Assembly (NCBI RefSeq): GCF_900215355.1
Contig: NZ_OBEA01000006.1
Coordinates: 62,001-126,000 of the forward strand
From: Pseudooceanicola antarcticus
GTDB lineage: Bacteria > Pseudomonadota > Alphaproteobacteria > Rhodobacterales > Rhodobacteraceae
Length of the DNA: 64,000 nt
Direction of reading: 5' to 3'
Part shown: piece after piece, positions 17,769-27,151 of the stretch
How the letters are laid out: each line of letters opens with the position of its first letter
How positions within the stretch are numbered: the first letter of the stretch is position 1
Program-made: the position numbers and the translations under genes
Notes under the pieces: model-generated
Databases searched by the model: none
The model's input: the letters and a program-made list of their open reading frames with translations, nothing else
Told to the model about the DNA's origin: nothing

Positions 17769-18629
17769 TCAGGCGAGCGCCGCGCGCAGGGTGTCGCGCC
17801 AATCCGTCGCCGGCCGGCCGATCAGCGCTTCCAGCTGGGCGCCCGATCCTTCCAGCGCACCGGAGGCCGCATTGGCCGAGCTGTCGGCCAGCATATGCGC
17901 CACCACCTCGGGCAGCCCGGCGCCCGTATAGACCTCTTTCAACGCAGGCTCGGGCAGGTCGGCATAGCCGATTTCGCGGCCAGTCACGGCGCTGACCTCG
18001 GCTGCGAATTCCGCCATCGAGAAACTCTCGCCGCCGGCCAGTTCGTAGATGCCCGCAGGCGCGTCGGAGAGCAGCACCACGGCGGCGGCCTCGGCATAGT
18101 CGGCACGGGCGGCGGGGCTGTAGCGGCCCTCTCCGCTGGCGCCGATCAGTGCACCGGCTTCCAGCGCGGGCGCCAGCCCGGCGGTCAGGTTCTCGGTGTA
18201 CCAGCCATTGCGCAGCAGCGCCGTCGGCAGACCGCTTTGCACCAGCAGCGCTTCGGTCGCCTTGTGGTCCTCGGCCAGCCACAGCGGGCTCTCGTCGGCA
18301 TGCAGGATCGAGGTATAGGCGATCAGCTCGACCCCCTCGGCGCGGGCCGCCTCGATCACGTTGCCATGCTGCGCCGGACGGTCCTTGCCCACTTCGCTGC
18401 CCGAGATCAGCAGCACGCGGTCCACGCCCTTCACCGCAGCGGCGAGCGCGGCGGGGTCCTCGTAGTCACCCAGGCGGACCTCGACACCCTTGGCGCGCAA
18501 CGCAGCCGCGGCTTCCTCACGGCGCACCAGCGCCACGATGTCGGAGCCTTTGGTTCTGGACAGCAGGCTGTCGATCACCAGCGCCCCAAGCTGACCGGAG
18601 GCGCCGGTCACCAGGATCTTCTTGCTCAT
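17769..18629 (-). CDS. qorB: NAD(P)H:quinone oxidoreductase 2-like NmrA/SDR protein
   Basis: The 286-residue atypical SDR protein has the Rossmann start KILVTGASGQLGALVIDSLL and the NmrA-type features DYEDPAAL, SGSEVGKDRPAQHGNVI and LLRNGWYTEN. This matches E. coli QorB (YtfG), an NADPH-dependent quinone reductase. It diverges from an hxlR gene, the same arrangement as ytfG/ytfH in E. coli, so it is probably induced by quinone or electrophile stress through that regulator. The start is taken as the ATG after GGAAGG; a GTG lies one codon earlier. Confidence 0.88.
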   Translation of the reverse strand: MSKKILVTGASGQLGALVIDSLLSRTKGSDIVALVRREEAAAALRAKGVEVRLGDYEDPAALAAAVKGVDRVLLISGSEVGKDRPAQHGNVIEAARAEGVELIAYTSILHADESPLWLAEDHKATEALLVQSGLPTALLRNGWYTENLTAGLAPALEAGALIGASGEGRYSPAARADYAEAAAVVLLSDAPAGIYELAGGESFSMAEFAAEVSAVTGREIGYADLPEPALKEVYTGAGLPEVVAHMLADSSANAASGALEGSGAQLEALIGRPATDWRDTLRAALA

Positions 18630-18683
18630 CACATCTTCCTTCCTTGCGAAGCCGGGTCTTCAACCCGGTCTCATTGTGGGATA

Positions 18684-18702
18684 TGGTCTCGGATGTAGAC
18701 CA
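18684..18702. promoter_or_regulatory. Putative HxlR operator between qorB and hxlR
   Basis: TGGTCT-N7-AGACCA is a perfect 6+6 bp inverted repeat in the 105-bp divergent spacer. A second one, CCGGGT-N5-ACCCGG, lies at 18652-18668, closer to qorB. HxlR regulators bind such dyads between themselves and the target gene. Which of the two is used is unknown. Confidence 0.6.
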
Positions 18703-18734
18703 CCTATGAGGCCCTGTGAAGGAGGCACTTTTTC

Positions 18735-19187
18735 ATGACAAGGGAACGTCCGGGTAACCCCGTCGTGCTGGATGCCACCGCGCGGGCGGTGCTGGATCGC
18801 TTCTCGTCCTTCGCCGGCGGCGATGGCGGTAGCGACGAAGGCGGCTTGCAGAACTGCCCGGTGCGCAACGTGCTGGACCGGGTGGGCGACAAGTGGAGCC
18901 TGCTGATCCTCATCGCGCTGTCGCACCAGCCCCGCCGCTTCGCCGCCCTGCAACGAGAGGTGGGGGATATCTCGAAGCGGATGCTGACCCAGTCGCTGCG
19001 CACGCTCGAGCGGGACGGGCTAGTGGCGCGCCAGGTCTTTCCGACCAAGCCTCCGGCGGTGGAATATTCTCTGACGGCGCTCGGTGAATCCGCGCTGCCG
19101 CCTATCGCGGGGCTGGTTGGCTGGGCGGCCATGGCCCATGACGAGATCCGCGCCGCGCGCCAGGGCTTCGACGCCGCCGCGGGCTGA
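18735..19187 (+). CDS. HxlR-family transcriptional regulator
   Basis: The 150-residue winged-helix protein has the HxlR core [30 protein letters not shown] and [19 protein letters not shown]. The cysteine in the NCPVR segment is the residue that senses electrophiles in several family members. A 35-residue N-terminal extension precedes the domain. It faces the qorB-like gene, so it most likely represses that gene until quinones or aldehydes modify the cysteine. Confidence 0.92.
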   Translation: MTRERPGNPVVLDATARAVLDRFSSFAGGDGGSDEGGLQNCPVRNVLDRVGDKWSLLILIALSHQPRRFAALQREVGDISKRMLTQSLRTLERDGLVARQVFPTKPPAVEYSLTALGESALPPIAGLVGWAAMAHDEIRAARQGFDAAAG

Positions 19188-19191
19188 GCGC

Positions 19192-19893
19192 TCAGCCGCG
19201 CCGGAAGAGCCAGCCGAACTCGCGGTGCATGAGCCCGCGCGCGCCCTGTTCCACGGGCGTGCCATGGGCCACCAGCAAGCGGGTGATCGGCCAGTCCAGC
19301 AACAGCCGCGCCGCCTGGCCGGCCATGCGCCGATGGCCCAGGAAACCAAGGCGGAACTTGCGCGGCATCCGGGGCCTGGGCCCGACCATGCCATCCAGCC
19401 GCGCCACCACGCCACGCCAGCCGGGAAACCACCCGACCGGGTAGTTCTGCAACAGATCCGTCACCAGCACCGTGCCGCTGGCGCGATGGAAGAAGAGCAC
19501 CTCGGTGGTGATCGCATTGCCGCGCAACACCAGCTGGTCGATCTGCCCGGCCCAGGCGTCCGGCGCGGCATCCCCCAGCTCCTGCGCCCGAGTCAGCTCG
19601 GGGTGGCGCGCGGGCAGGCCCGGCGCCAGATGGACCTCGGCCTGCGGATAGGCCTGTACCCAATCGTCAAGCCAGCTGTCATGCAGGTGATTGGGCGCCA
19701 CCAGCGCCTGTGGCAGGCCCAGGGTCTCGACCGCCGCGCGCAGCTCTGCGGTCAGCGGTATCGGCGACCAGATCCATAGCCCGCCCCCGTCCAGCCGCAC
19801 AACGGCCATGCGGGTGGGAAAGCGGAACCCTCCGGCGGCGGTGATCACCGGCCCTTCGGCGTAATGCAGGTCCGGTCCAAAGCTGTGCAGCAT
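19192..19893 (-). CDS. DUF4336 (metallo-beta-lactamase-like fold) protein
   Basis: The 233-residue protein resembles the DUF4336 family, which looks like a degenerate metallo-hydrolase. Visible are LWIWSPIPLTAELR, the NHLHDSWLDDW segment where a zinc motif would lie, and HPELTRAQ. The terminal part LLVAHGTPVEQGARG is like the last metal-ligand strand. The standard HxHxDH zinc motif is incomplete (HLHDSW), so activity is uncertain. A GGAGGAC ribosome site precedes the ATG. It is convergent with hxlR, only 4 bp apart. No function can be assigned. Confidence 0.8.
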   Translation of the reverse strand: MLHSFGPDLHYAEGPVITAAGGFRFPTRMAVVRLDGGGLWIWSPIPLTAELRAAVETLGLPQALVAPNHLHDSWLDDWVQAYPQAEVHLAPGLPARHPELTRAQELGDAAPDAWAGQIDQLVLRGNAITTEVLFFHRASGTVLVTDLLQNYPVGWFPGWRGVVARLDGMVGPRPRMPRKFRLGFLGHRRMAGQAARLLLDWPITRLLVAHGTPVEQGARGLMHREFGWLFRRG

Positions 19894-20052
19894 GTGTCCT
19901 CCGGCGTTGGCCCAGTGTGACGCCTTTGCTGCGCTGCGGCAAGGGCCTTGCCTGCCCCTGGCGGTGCTGCGCCGGACCGCGCCCGGCGCGCCGCCCCTTC
20001 CCCTCTGTGCCCGCCGCTGCTAGCGTCGCGCGACCAATGACCAGAGGCCGCC

Positions 20053-21234
20053 ATGATCCCTGCCAAGACCCGCACCAGCGCCACCTTCCTGCCCCCAGTG
20101 ATGGAGGCCCGCCGCTGGCTGGACGGGGTCACGTTTCCCGCCGAGCGCCCGCTGATCAACGTCAGCCAGGCCGCGCCGGTGGCCCCGCCCCCCGCGCCGA
20201 TGATCGAAGCGCTGCAAGAGGCCATGGCAGAGCCCGAAACCCACCTCTACGGCCCCGTGCTGGGTCTGCCGGCCCTGCGTGAACAGATCGCCGCCGATTG
20301 GTCTGCTGCCTACGCAGGCCAGATCCGCCCCGCCCAGGTCGCCATCACCGCCGGCTGCAACCAGGCCTTCTGCGCCACGCTCTTCGCCCTGGCCGCCGAG
20401 GGGGACGAGGTCATCCTGCCGACGCCCTGGTACTTCAATCACAAGATGTGGCTCGACATGGCCGGCGTCGCCGCCGTGCCGCTGCCCTGCGGCGCGGGCA
20501 TGCTGCCCGACCCCGACCAGGCCGCCGCGCTGATCACCCCGCGCACCCGAGCGATCACCCTGGTCTCGCCCAACAACCCCGCCGGCACCGAGTACCCGCC
20601 CGAGCTGATCACCGCCTTCCGAGATCTCTGCCGCAACCGTGGCATCGCGCTGATCCTCGACGAGACCTACCGTGACTTCCACTCGTCCGAGCAGGCACCG
20701 CATGATCTTTTCACCGATCCCGACTGGGACGATGTGCTGGTCCATCTCTACTCCTTCTCCAAGGCCTACCGGCTGACCGGGCACCGCACCGGGGCGGTGG
20801 TGGCCTCGGAGCGGCTTTTGAGCGAGATCGAGAAATTCCTCGACTGCGTGGCCATCTGCCCGCCGCAGCCGGGCCAGATCGCGGCACTCTGGGGGATGCG
20901 GAACCTGGCCCAATGGCTGGCCGGAGAGCGCGCCGAGGTGCTGGCACGCGGTCGGGCCATGTGGGCGGGCCGCGAGCGCCTGGCCGAGGCCGGCTGGACC
21001 CTGCATTCCGCCGGCGCCTATTTCGCCTACCTCAGCCACCCCTTCGACATCTCCTCGGCCGAGCTCGCGCCGAAGCTGGTCCGCGACGCCGGTATCCTGA
21101 TGCTGCCGGGCACCATGTTCACCCCCTCGGGCGACGCCCTCGGCCAGCGCCAGATGCGTGTTGCGGTGGCCAACCTCGACCTGCCGGGCATCGAAAGCTT
21201 CCTGACCCGCATGAGCGAATTCGCCTCCGCCTGA
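20053..21234 (+). CDS. Class I/II pyridoxal-phosphate aminotransferase
   Basis: The 393-residue fold-type I enzyme has YGPVLGLPALREQIA and ITAGCNQAFCATLFALA. SPNNPAGTEYPPELI and ALILDETYRDF supply the PLP-binding Asn and Asp, and the Schiff-base lysine is K237 in YSFSKAYRLTGHR. Such enzymes transaminate aromatic or neutral amino acids, and the exact substrate is not readable. It stands alone, with a hairpin following. Confidence 0.9.
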   Translation: MIPAKTRTSATFLPPVMEARRWLDGVTFPAERPLINVSQAAPVAPPPAPMIEALQEAMAEPETHLYGPVLGLPALREQIAADWSAAYAGQIRPAQVAITAGCNQAFCATLFALAAEGDEVILPTPWYFNHKMWLDMAGVAAVPLPCGAGMLPDPDQAAALITPRTRAITLVSPNNPAGTEYPPELITAFRDLCRNRGIALILDETYRDFHSSEQAPHDLFTDPDWDDVLVHLYSFSKAYRLTGHRTGAVVASERLLSEIEKFLDCVAICPPQPGQIAALWGMRNLAQWLAGERAEVLARGRAMWAGRERLAEAGWTLHSAGAYFAYLSHPFDISSAELAPKLVRDAGILMLPGTMFTPSGDALGQRQMRVAVANLDLPGIESFLTRMSEFASA

Positions 21235-21261
21235 GCGGGCGGACCGGCTTCACCGAGGCGC

Positions 21262-21288
21262 GCCTTGCCCCCCGAGGGGCAAGGCTTT
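21262..21288 (+). terminator. Terminator after the aminotransferase gene
   Basis: A 10-bp perfect stem, GCCTTGCCCC/GGGGCAAGGC, with a 4-nt loop is followed by TTTAAC, 27 bp after the stop. Confidence 0.75.
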
Positions 21289-21382
21289 AACAAGATGCCG
21301 GAACGGCCTTCCCGAAAGGCCGCAAAATCATATCACTAAGGCCCGCCAGCGCTTTGGCGCGGCAGAAAATCGGAGGCGCCGC

Positions 21383-23236
21383 ATGGCGAGCAAAGCATCC
21401 AACGGGCTGGTCTGGGTTCTCCTGGCCCTGCTCATCCTGGGCCTCGGCGGTTTCGGCGCGACCAGCTTCACCGGCTCGGTCAGCTCCGTCGCCAAGGTCG
21501 AGGGCAAGTCCATCCGCATCGACAGCTACTCGCGCGAGCTGCAGAACCAGATGAACCAGATCGGCCAGTCGCAGCTGAACCGGCCGCTGACCATCACCGA
21601 GGCCGAGGCCTTCGGCATTCCCGATGGCGTCATGGCCCAGCTGGTCAGCGAACGCGCCCTGGACGCCGAGGCCGCGCGCCTTGGCCTGTCGGTCGGTGAC
21701 GCCACCCTGCGCGACCAGATCATGCAGATCCAGGCCTTCCAGAGCGCCAACGGCAGCTTCAACCGCGACACCTATACCTTCGCGCTGAGCCAGGCGGGCC
21801 TGTCGGAAAAGGACTTCGAGGCCGACCTGCGCGACGAGACCGCGCGCTCGGTCCTGCAGGCCGCCGTCATCGCCGCCACGCGGATGCCCGAGAGCTATGC
21901 CGATGCGCTGATCGGCTATATTGCCGAGACCCGTGACATCACCATGCTGCGCCTCGACCAGGACGATCTGGAAGCGCCGCTCGAGACACCCTCGGACGAG
22001 GTGCTGCGCGCCTTCTACGAAGAGAACATCTCTGACTACACCGCCCCCGAGAAGAAGCGCATCACCTATGCGATGCTCTCTCCCGATGCGCTGATCGACG
22101 AGATGCCCATCGACCCCGAGACCGTCCGCGAAGCCTACGAGGCCCGGATCGACGAGTTCGAGCAGCCCGAGCGCCGCTTGGTCGAGCGCCTGGCCTTCGC
22201 CGATGAGGCTGCAGCAGAGGCCGCCAAGGCCGCGCTCGACGCCGGCGAGACCGATTTCGAGACACTGGTCGGTGACCGAGGCCTGACGCTGGCCGACGTG
22301 GACCGGGGCGATGTCTCCGAGGCCGCCCTCGGCGCCGCGGGCGAGGCCGTCTTCGCCGCCGAGAGCGGTGAGGTCGTGGGCCCCCTGCCCTCTGATCTGG
22401 GCCCGGCGCTCTACCGGGTGAACGGCGTTCTGGCGGCGAACAATGTCGACTACGGCACCGCCGCGCTGATGATCCGCGAAGAGTTGGCCGCCGATGCGGC
22501 CCGCCGCGAGGTCTCGCGCCAGGCTGAACCCGCCGAGGACCTGCTGGCCGGTGGCGCGACGCTGGAAGAGCTGGCCGCCGACACCGGCATGGAGCTTGGC
22601 ACCATCGACTGGTTCGACGGCCTCTCCGAGGGGATCGCGGGCTATGCCGACTTCGACGAGGCCGCCGCTGCGGTCACCGCCGAGGATTACCCCGAGATCG
22701 CCGAGCTCGACGACGGCGGCATCTTCGCCCTGCGCCTCGACGAGGTGGTCCCTGCCGCGCCCGAGCCCTTCGAGGACGTGCGTGACCGGGTGCAGAACAA
22801 CTGGGAAGCCGCCCAGACCGAAGCCGCGCTCAGCGCCCGCGCCCAGGAGATCCAGGCCCAGACCGAGGCCGGCGCCACGCTGGAACAGATCGCCGAAGAG
22901 ACCGGCCTGGAGCTGAGCACCGAGACCGGCGTGACCCGCGGCGGCTCTGTCCTTGGCACCGCCACCGGCTTCAACGCCAGCGTCTTCGAGCTGGCCGAGG
23001 GCGAGACCATGATCAGCCAGGCCTTCGGCGCGGTCCTCTTGACCCGTCTCGACGCGGTGACCCCGCCCGACGAGGGGGATGAGCAGACCGAGCTGCTGCG
23101 TCAGCAGATCACCAGCCAGATTTCCAGCGGCCTGGCCCAGGATCTCTACCAGGCCTATGCGGCGGAGGTGCAGGAAAGCATGGATGTGCGCATCGACCAG
23201 GACGCGCTGAACGCGGTCCACGGCCAGTTCCGCTGA
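21383..23236 (+). CDS. ppiD: PpiD-like membrane-anchored peptidyl-prolyl isomerase / SurA N-terminal domain chaperone
   Basis: This is a periplasmic folding factor anchored by one N-terminal membrane segment (about 8-28, LVWVLLALLILGLGGFGATSF). The 617-residue chain has a SurA_N-like helical region (residues about 40-160) and a parvulin-like middle. The C-terminal half is acidic and helical. Start ATG 21383 follows GGAGG at 6 nt. In related Rhodobacterales ppiD lies next to the trp cluster; here a serine hydrolase and yibQ lie between it and trpD. A strong terminator follows. Confidence 0.87.
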   Translation: MASKASNGLVWVLLALLILGLGGFGATSFTGSVSSVAKVEGKSIRIDSYSRELQNQMNQIGQSQLNRPLTITEAEAFGIPDGVMAQLVSERALDAEAARLGLSVGDATLRDQIMQIQAFQSANGSFNRDTYTFALSQAGLSEKDFEADLRDETARSVLQAAVIAATRMPESYADALIGYIAETRDITMLRLDQDDLEAPLETPSDEVLRAFYEENISDYTAPEKKRITYAMLSPDALIDEMPIDPETVREAYEARIDEFEQPERRLVERLAFADEAAAEAAKAALDAGETDFETLVGDRGLTLADVDRGDVSEAALGAAGEAVFAAESGEVVGPLPSDLGPALYRVNGVLAANNVDYGTAALMIREELAADAARREVSRQAEPAEDLLAGGATLEELAADTGMELGTIDWFDGLSEGIAGYADFDEAAAAVTAEDYPEIAELDDGGIFALRLDEVVPAAPEPFEDVRDRVQNNWEAAQTEAALSARAQEIQAQTEAGATLEQIAEETGLELSTETGVTRGGSVLGTATGFNASVFELAEGETMISQAFGAVLLTRLDAVTPPDEGDEQTELLRQQITSQISSGLAQDLYQAYAAEVQESMDVRIDQDALNAVHGQFR

Positions 23237-23256
23237 GCCCTGGGACATCGGATCGG

Positions 23257-23286
23257 AAAGGGGCGCCTCGGCGCCCCTTTTTCTTT
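23257..23286 (+). terminator. Rho-independent terminator of ppiD
   Basis: An 11-bp perfect stem, AAAGGGGCGCC/GGCGCCCCTTT, with T-rich continuation TTCTTT lies 21 bp after the ppiD stop. Confidence 0.9.
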
Positions 23287-23325
23287 GCCTGAAGTGCCTG
23301 GACAGACGTCGGACGAGGGCTCAGC

Positions 23326-24222
23326 TCAGGGCGCCTCGCCCGCGGCAATGGCTTGGTCGATGCGCAGGGCCTCCCATTCCGCGGGGGCCTCGTTCCAGCC
23401 GTCGGTGAAGCTCGCCACCGTGACGGCGGGCGCCAGATCGGGGAAGGTATAGACGGCGTTGACGCAGAAGGGTCCGCCGCCCGAATGTCCCCAGGCCCGG
23501 CCCATGTCCTTCAGCCGACCGCTCATCAGGCCCAGTGCATAGCCCGTTTCCTGCCAGGGGCGTCCCTCGATCGCACCTCCCAGCGGGCGGCGTTCCTGCA
23601 TCTCGGCCAGGCTGTTGTCTGAAAGCAGCGCGCCATGGGCCAGCCCGTGCAGCAGCGCCGCGGCCTCCCGTGCCGAGCCCAGAAGCAGCCCGTGGTAGAC
23701 CCAGCCCGGATGGTAGTCGCGCCCCTCTGGCCAGTGGATCGCCGCCATGTCTGGACGGCAGCGGGCCAGTCGCACGCTTTTCAGGCCCAGGGGCGCGCAG
23801 ATGTGCCGCTCTACATAGGAGCCGAAATCACAGCCCGCCGCCGCCTCGATTCGGGCGCGGGCCAGCATGTAGCCGGGGTTCGAGTATCGCCAGCCTTGCG
23901 CCTGCGGATCGGGCCGGGCCCCCGCGCCCAGCTCGGCCATCATGCGGCTCGGCGTCCAGGGCTCGACATTCGCGGCCACCGCGCGTCTGTAGGAGGGCAG
24001 GCCCGCGTAATCCCCCAGCCCCGCCTCGTGGCGCAGCAATTGGCGTAGCGAGGCCCCATCCTCGGGCCGGTCGAGATCAAGCCGCCCCGCCTCCTGCAGT
24101 TGCAGGGCAGAGATGGCGATGACGGTCTTGGTGAAGCTCCACCAGGGAAAGAGCGCGTCGGCATTGCCAAGGCTGCCGGTCTCGCCCTCTGCGGTGATCC
24201 AGCAGGAGTGCAGCGCGCTCAT
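23326..24222 (-). CDS. Serine hydrolase of the beta-lactamase (class C / esterase) family
   Basis: The 298-residue protein has the three penicillin-recognising motifs: S29-F-T-K32 (nucleophile SxxK), YSN (YxN) near residue 120, and HSGGG in the KTG position near 250. HxG instead of KTG is typical of esterases and D-aminopeptidase-like members rather than true beta-lactamases. No signal peptide is obvious from ATG 24222. A start 21 codons earlier is possible but gives an unlikely Cys-rich extension. It sits where trpE would be expected between ppiD and yibQ. Confidence 0.82.
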   Translation of the reverse strand: MSALHSCWITAEGETGSLGNADALFPWWSFTKTVIAISALQLQEAGRLDLDRPEDGASLRQLLRHEAGLGDYAGLPSYRRAVAANVEPWTPSRMMAELGAGARPDPQAQGWRYSNPGYMLARARIEAAAGCDFGSYVERHICAPLGLKSVRLARCRPDMAAIHWPEGRDYHPGWVYHGLLLGSAREAAALLHGLAHGALLSDNSLAEMQERRPLGGAIEGRPWQETGYALGLMSGRLKDMGRAWGHSGGGPFCVNAVYTFPDLAPAVTVASFTDGWNEAPAEWEALRIDQAIAAGEAP

Positions 24223-24325
24223 TGCGGGGACAGGCCCCGCCGCGGGGCCCTCAAGACATGTCGCATGGGCCGCGCAGCGGGCCATTCCGCCGGATCACGC
24301 CCGCCCGTGGGGTTCCGGCGCGGGG

Positions 24326-25843
24326 TCATTCGCCCCTGTCCGCAAGAACCGCGGTCACCGGCACCAGCTGCACCTTGCCGGCACGGTCCGCAAGGCCCCA
24401 GACCAGCAGCGCCGAGACCGTCTCGGGGCGCAGACGGCCCACCATGACAACGCCGCCCTCCTGGTCCGCCTTCAGCGCGGCATAGTCGAGGAAGCGGCGG
24501 ATGACCTTCTGATCCTCGCCCTTGGCATCGAAATCCCGGAAGAGCGTCGCCGCCGGTACGCCTTCGCGCTCGGCCAGCTTGCGCGCGGTATCCAGCCCTT
24601 CGGGGTAGAGCACCAGCCCCTGCCCGATCTCCGCCAGCGCCGCCGCCAGCTGCTCGGAGCTCTCGCGGCCGCGTTGCAGCGCGCCGGGGGTGGCCTCCAT
24701 CAGGGCCACCGCCTCGGGCATGGCGCCGATCCAGCTCTGGGTGGCGGTCTCGACATCGGCAGGAGCTGCCCCCTCGGGCAGATCGCTCAGCGCCAGCACC
24801 TCGAAGCCCGCATCGCGGTAGGCGCGCATGGTGCGGGTGGCATCGGGCAGCGAGGGATCAAGCGCGAAGCTCAGCGGATAGGGGAAGCGGCGCAGGGCGT
24901 TGAAGGTCACGGGGCTGTCGCCCGCGTCGATCAGCACCACCGCCATGCGCGGCCGCGGGTCGGTGGCGTCGTAGTCCACGGCGTAGGCCTCGAAGGGCCG
25001 GACCGAGGTGGCATCGGGCGCGTCCTCGCGCAGGGTGAGAGGCCCGTCGGCGGCCTTGCCCGGCAGACGCGGTGCCTCTGCCTCGGTCGCAGCCGTCTCG
25101 CCGACCTGCGGCAGGCGCGGGCTGATCTCGGGCTGTGCGAGGTCTTCGGGCTCGGGGCTGAGGTCAGCCTCCGCCTCCGGCGCAGGCGTCTCCGCCTCGG
25201 GCACGGACATGGCGGCCAGCTCCGTCTCAGCGCCTTCCGCATTCTCGGGCGCGGTTTCAACCGAGACTTCCGGCGCGATCTCGGGGGCCGTGCCAAGCGC
25301 GTCAAGCTCGCTCGCCGGGAAGCCCGTCGGGGCGCTTTCAACCGGGTCAGAGGCGGCCATGGTCGTGCCACCGGCGCTTTCCGCCGGCGGGGTGACGGGG
25401 GAAAGCCCCTGCAGCGTCACCTCTGCCTCGGGCTCGCGCGCCGGTTCGGCAGCCTCGGCAGGTTCTGCAGGCGCAGGGGCGGGTTCTGCGGGAACCTCTT
25501 CCGACAGCGCGGCTTCGGGCTCGTCCGCACTCTCGGGCGCGGGCTCTGCGACGGTTTCGGGCTCGGCCGCCGGCTCGGCGTCAGGGGCAGGATCAATCTC
25601 CGGCTCCGCTTCGGCCTCTGGCGCCGCTTCCGGCTCCGCCTCTGGCTGTTGGTCGGCCTCTTCTTCCGGCTCCGGCGAGACCTCCGCCTCGGGCGGCGTC
25701 GTGGCCTCGGTGGCAGGCGGTTGCGCCATGTCCCCCATGACCGGCACGCCCCCAGGAGGCGGCGCGGTCAGCGAAGCCGTGGCCAGCGCCATCCCGGTCA
25801 GGAGGCTTCCCCAGACAAATCCAGTAATCGCACCGCGTGCCAC
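24326..25843 (-). CDS. yibQ: Divergent polysaccharide deacetylase family protein with long acidic linker
   Basis: The 505-residue protein has three parts. A single N-terminal membrane anchor spans about 5-24 (ITGFVWGSLLTGMALATASL). A low-complexity linker of roughly 230 residues follows, built of Pro, Glu and Ala. The C-terminal domain (from about 285: RPRMAVVLIDAGDSP, FPYPLSFALDPSLPDA, LVLYPEGLDTA) matches the YibQ/divergent polysaccharide deacetylase 2 family. The role is presumably periplasmic, acting on cell-wall or surface glycan. The GTG at 25843 is preferred because GAGAGGG precedes it and the anchor then starts at once; an ATG 23 codons earlier exists. In Rhodobacter sphaeroides yibQ lies between trpE and trpGDC. 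Confidence 0.82.
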   Translation of the reverse strand: MARGAITGFVWGSLLTGMALATASLTAPPPGGVPVMGDMAQPPATEATTPPEAEVSPEPEEEADQQPEAEPEAAPEAEAEPEIDPAPDAEPAAEPETVAEPAPESADEPEAALSEEVPAEPAPAPAEPAEAAEPAREPEAEVTLQGLSPVTPPAESAGGTTMAASDPVESAPTGFPASELDALGTAPEIAPEVSVETAPENAEGAETELAAMSVPEAETPAPEAEADLSPEPEDLAQPEISPRLPQVGETAATEAEAPRLPGKAADGPLTLREDAPDATSVRPFEAYAVDYDATDPRPRMAVVLIDAGDSPVTFNALRRFPYPLSFALDPSLPDATRTMRAYRDAGFEVLALSDLPEGAAPADVETATQSWIGAMPEAVALMEATPGALQRGRESSEQLAAALAEIGQGLVLYPEGLDTARKLAEREGVPAATLFRDFDAKGEDQKVIRRFLDYAALKADQEGGVVMVGRLRPETVSALLVWGLADRAGKVQLVPVTAVLADRGE

Positions 25844-26128
25844 TCGACCCTCTCGCTCTCTCCGGGTCTTTCGCCCGGTCTGGACCGGGCCAAGCCCCGG
25901 CCCGCCTGTCATTTCGCCCCCGCGTCCCGGAACAGCCCTTGACGCTGCCCGGCTGGCGCGGGATCAATGCAACGGCCCGTCAGCGCGGCCTCCCCGCGCC
26001 GTCCCGCTGCGGACCGGCGGACCCGGAGCGCCGCTGCGCCACGGGTCCTGCCAAGACCACGCCCCCTTGGGGTGTCGGGAAACTATACCACCATATCCGC
26101 CCTCGGAAAGGGGGTGAGGAGAGCCCGA

Positions 26129-27151
26129 ATGTCCGATGCCCTGAAGCCGCTCATCGCCGCCGCCGCCAGCCGCGCGCTCAGCCGCGAGGAGGCCGAGCAG
26201 GCCTTTGAGCTCCTGTTCGAGGGCCAGGCGACCCCGGCCCAGATCGGCGGTTTCCTGATGGCGCTGCGCACCCGTGGCGAAACGGTCGAGGAATATACCG
26301 CGGCCGCCTCGGTGATGCGCTCGAAGTGCCACAAGGTGACGGCCCCCGCAGGCGCCATGGATATCGTCGGCACCGGCGGCGACGGCAAGGGCACGCTGAA
26401 CATCTCGACCGCCACCGCCTTCGTGGTGGCCGGCGCGGGGGTGCCGGTGGCCAAGCATGGCAACCGCAACCTGTCGTCCAAGTCCGGCGCGGCGGATGCG
26501 CTCGGCCAGATGGGCATCAACGTCATGGTCGGCGCGCAGATCGTCGAAGAAGCCCTGGCCAAGACCGGCATCGCCTTCATGATGGCACCCATGCATCACC
26601 CGGCCATGGCCCACGTGGGCCCCGCCCGCGCCGAGCTGGGCACGCGCACCATCTTCAACATCCTCGGGCCGCTCACCAATCCCGCCGGAGTCCGCCGCCA
26701 GCTCACCGGCGCCTTCTCGCGCGAGATCATCCGCCCGATGGCCGAAACCCTGGGCGCCCTCGGCTCCGAGAAGGCCTGGCTGGTGCATGGCTCGGACGGC
26801 ACGGACGAGCTGGCGATCTCGGGCATCTCCTGGGTCGCCGCCCTCGAAGAGGACGGCTCCATCCGGGAATTCGAGCTGCACCCCGAAGAGGCTGGCCTGC
26901 CGGTGCATCCCTTCGAGGCCATCATCGGTGGCCAGCCCGAGGAAAACGCCGCCGCCATGCGCGCGCTGCTGGCAGGCGAGGCCTCGGCCTACCGCGATGC
27001 GGTGCTGCTGAACGCCGCCGCCGCCCTGGTGGTCGCGGGCCACTCGTCCGACCTGAAGGAAGCCGCGGGCATCGCCGCCGAGAGCATCGACAGCGGTGCC
27101 GCCCGCGCCCGGATCGAGGCGCTGGCTGCGCTGACCACAGCCGCCGCATGA
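26129..27151 (+). CDS. trpD: Anthranilate phosphoribosyltransferase
   Basis: Second step of tryptophan synthesis, joining anthranilate to PRPP. The 340-residue protein has the PRPP motif [17 protein letters not shown], the [20 protein letters not shown] segment and [10 protein letters not shown], all diagnostic. Start ATG 26129 has TGAGGA at 8 nt; an upstream in-frame ATG would add a low-complexity tail. Its stop overlaps the ung start (ATGA). trpE and trpG, which supply anthranilate and normally precede trpD, are not in this window. Confidence 0.96.
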   Translation: MSDALKPLIAAAASRALSREEAEQAFELLFEGQATPAQIGGFLMALRTRGETVEEYTAAASVMRSKCHKVTAPAGAMDIVGTGGDGKGTLNISTATAFVVAGAGVPVAKHGNRNLSSKSGAADALGQMGINVMVGAQIVEEALAKTGIAFMMAPMHHPAMAHVGPARAELGTRTIFNILGPLTNPAGVRRQLTGAFSREIIRPMAETLGALGSEKAWLVHGSDGTDELAISGISWVAALEEDGSIREFELHPEEAGLPVHPFEAIIGGQPEENAAAMRALLAGEASAYRDAVLLNAAAALVVAGHSSDLKEAAGIAAESIDSGAARARIEALAALTTAAA

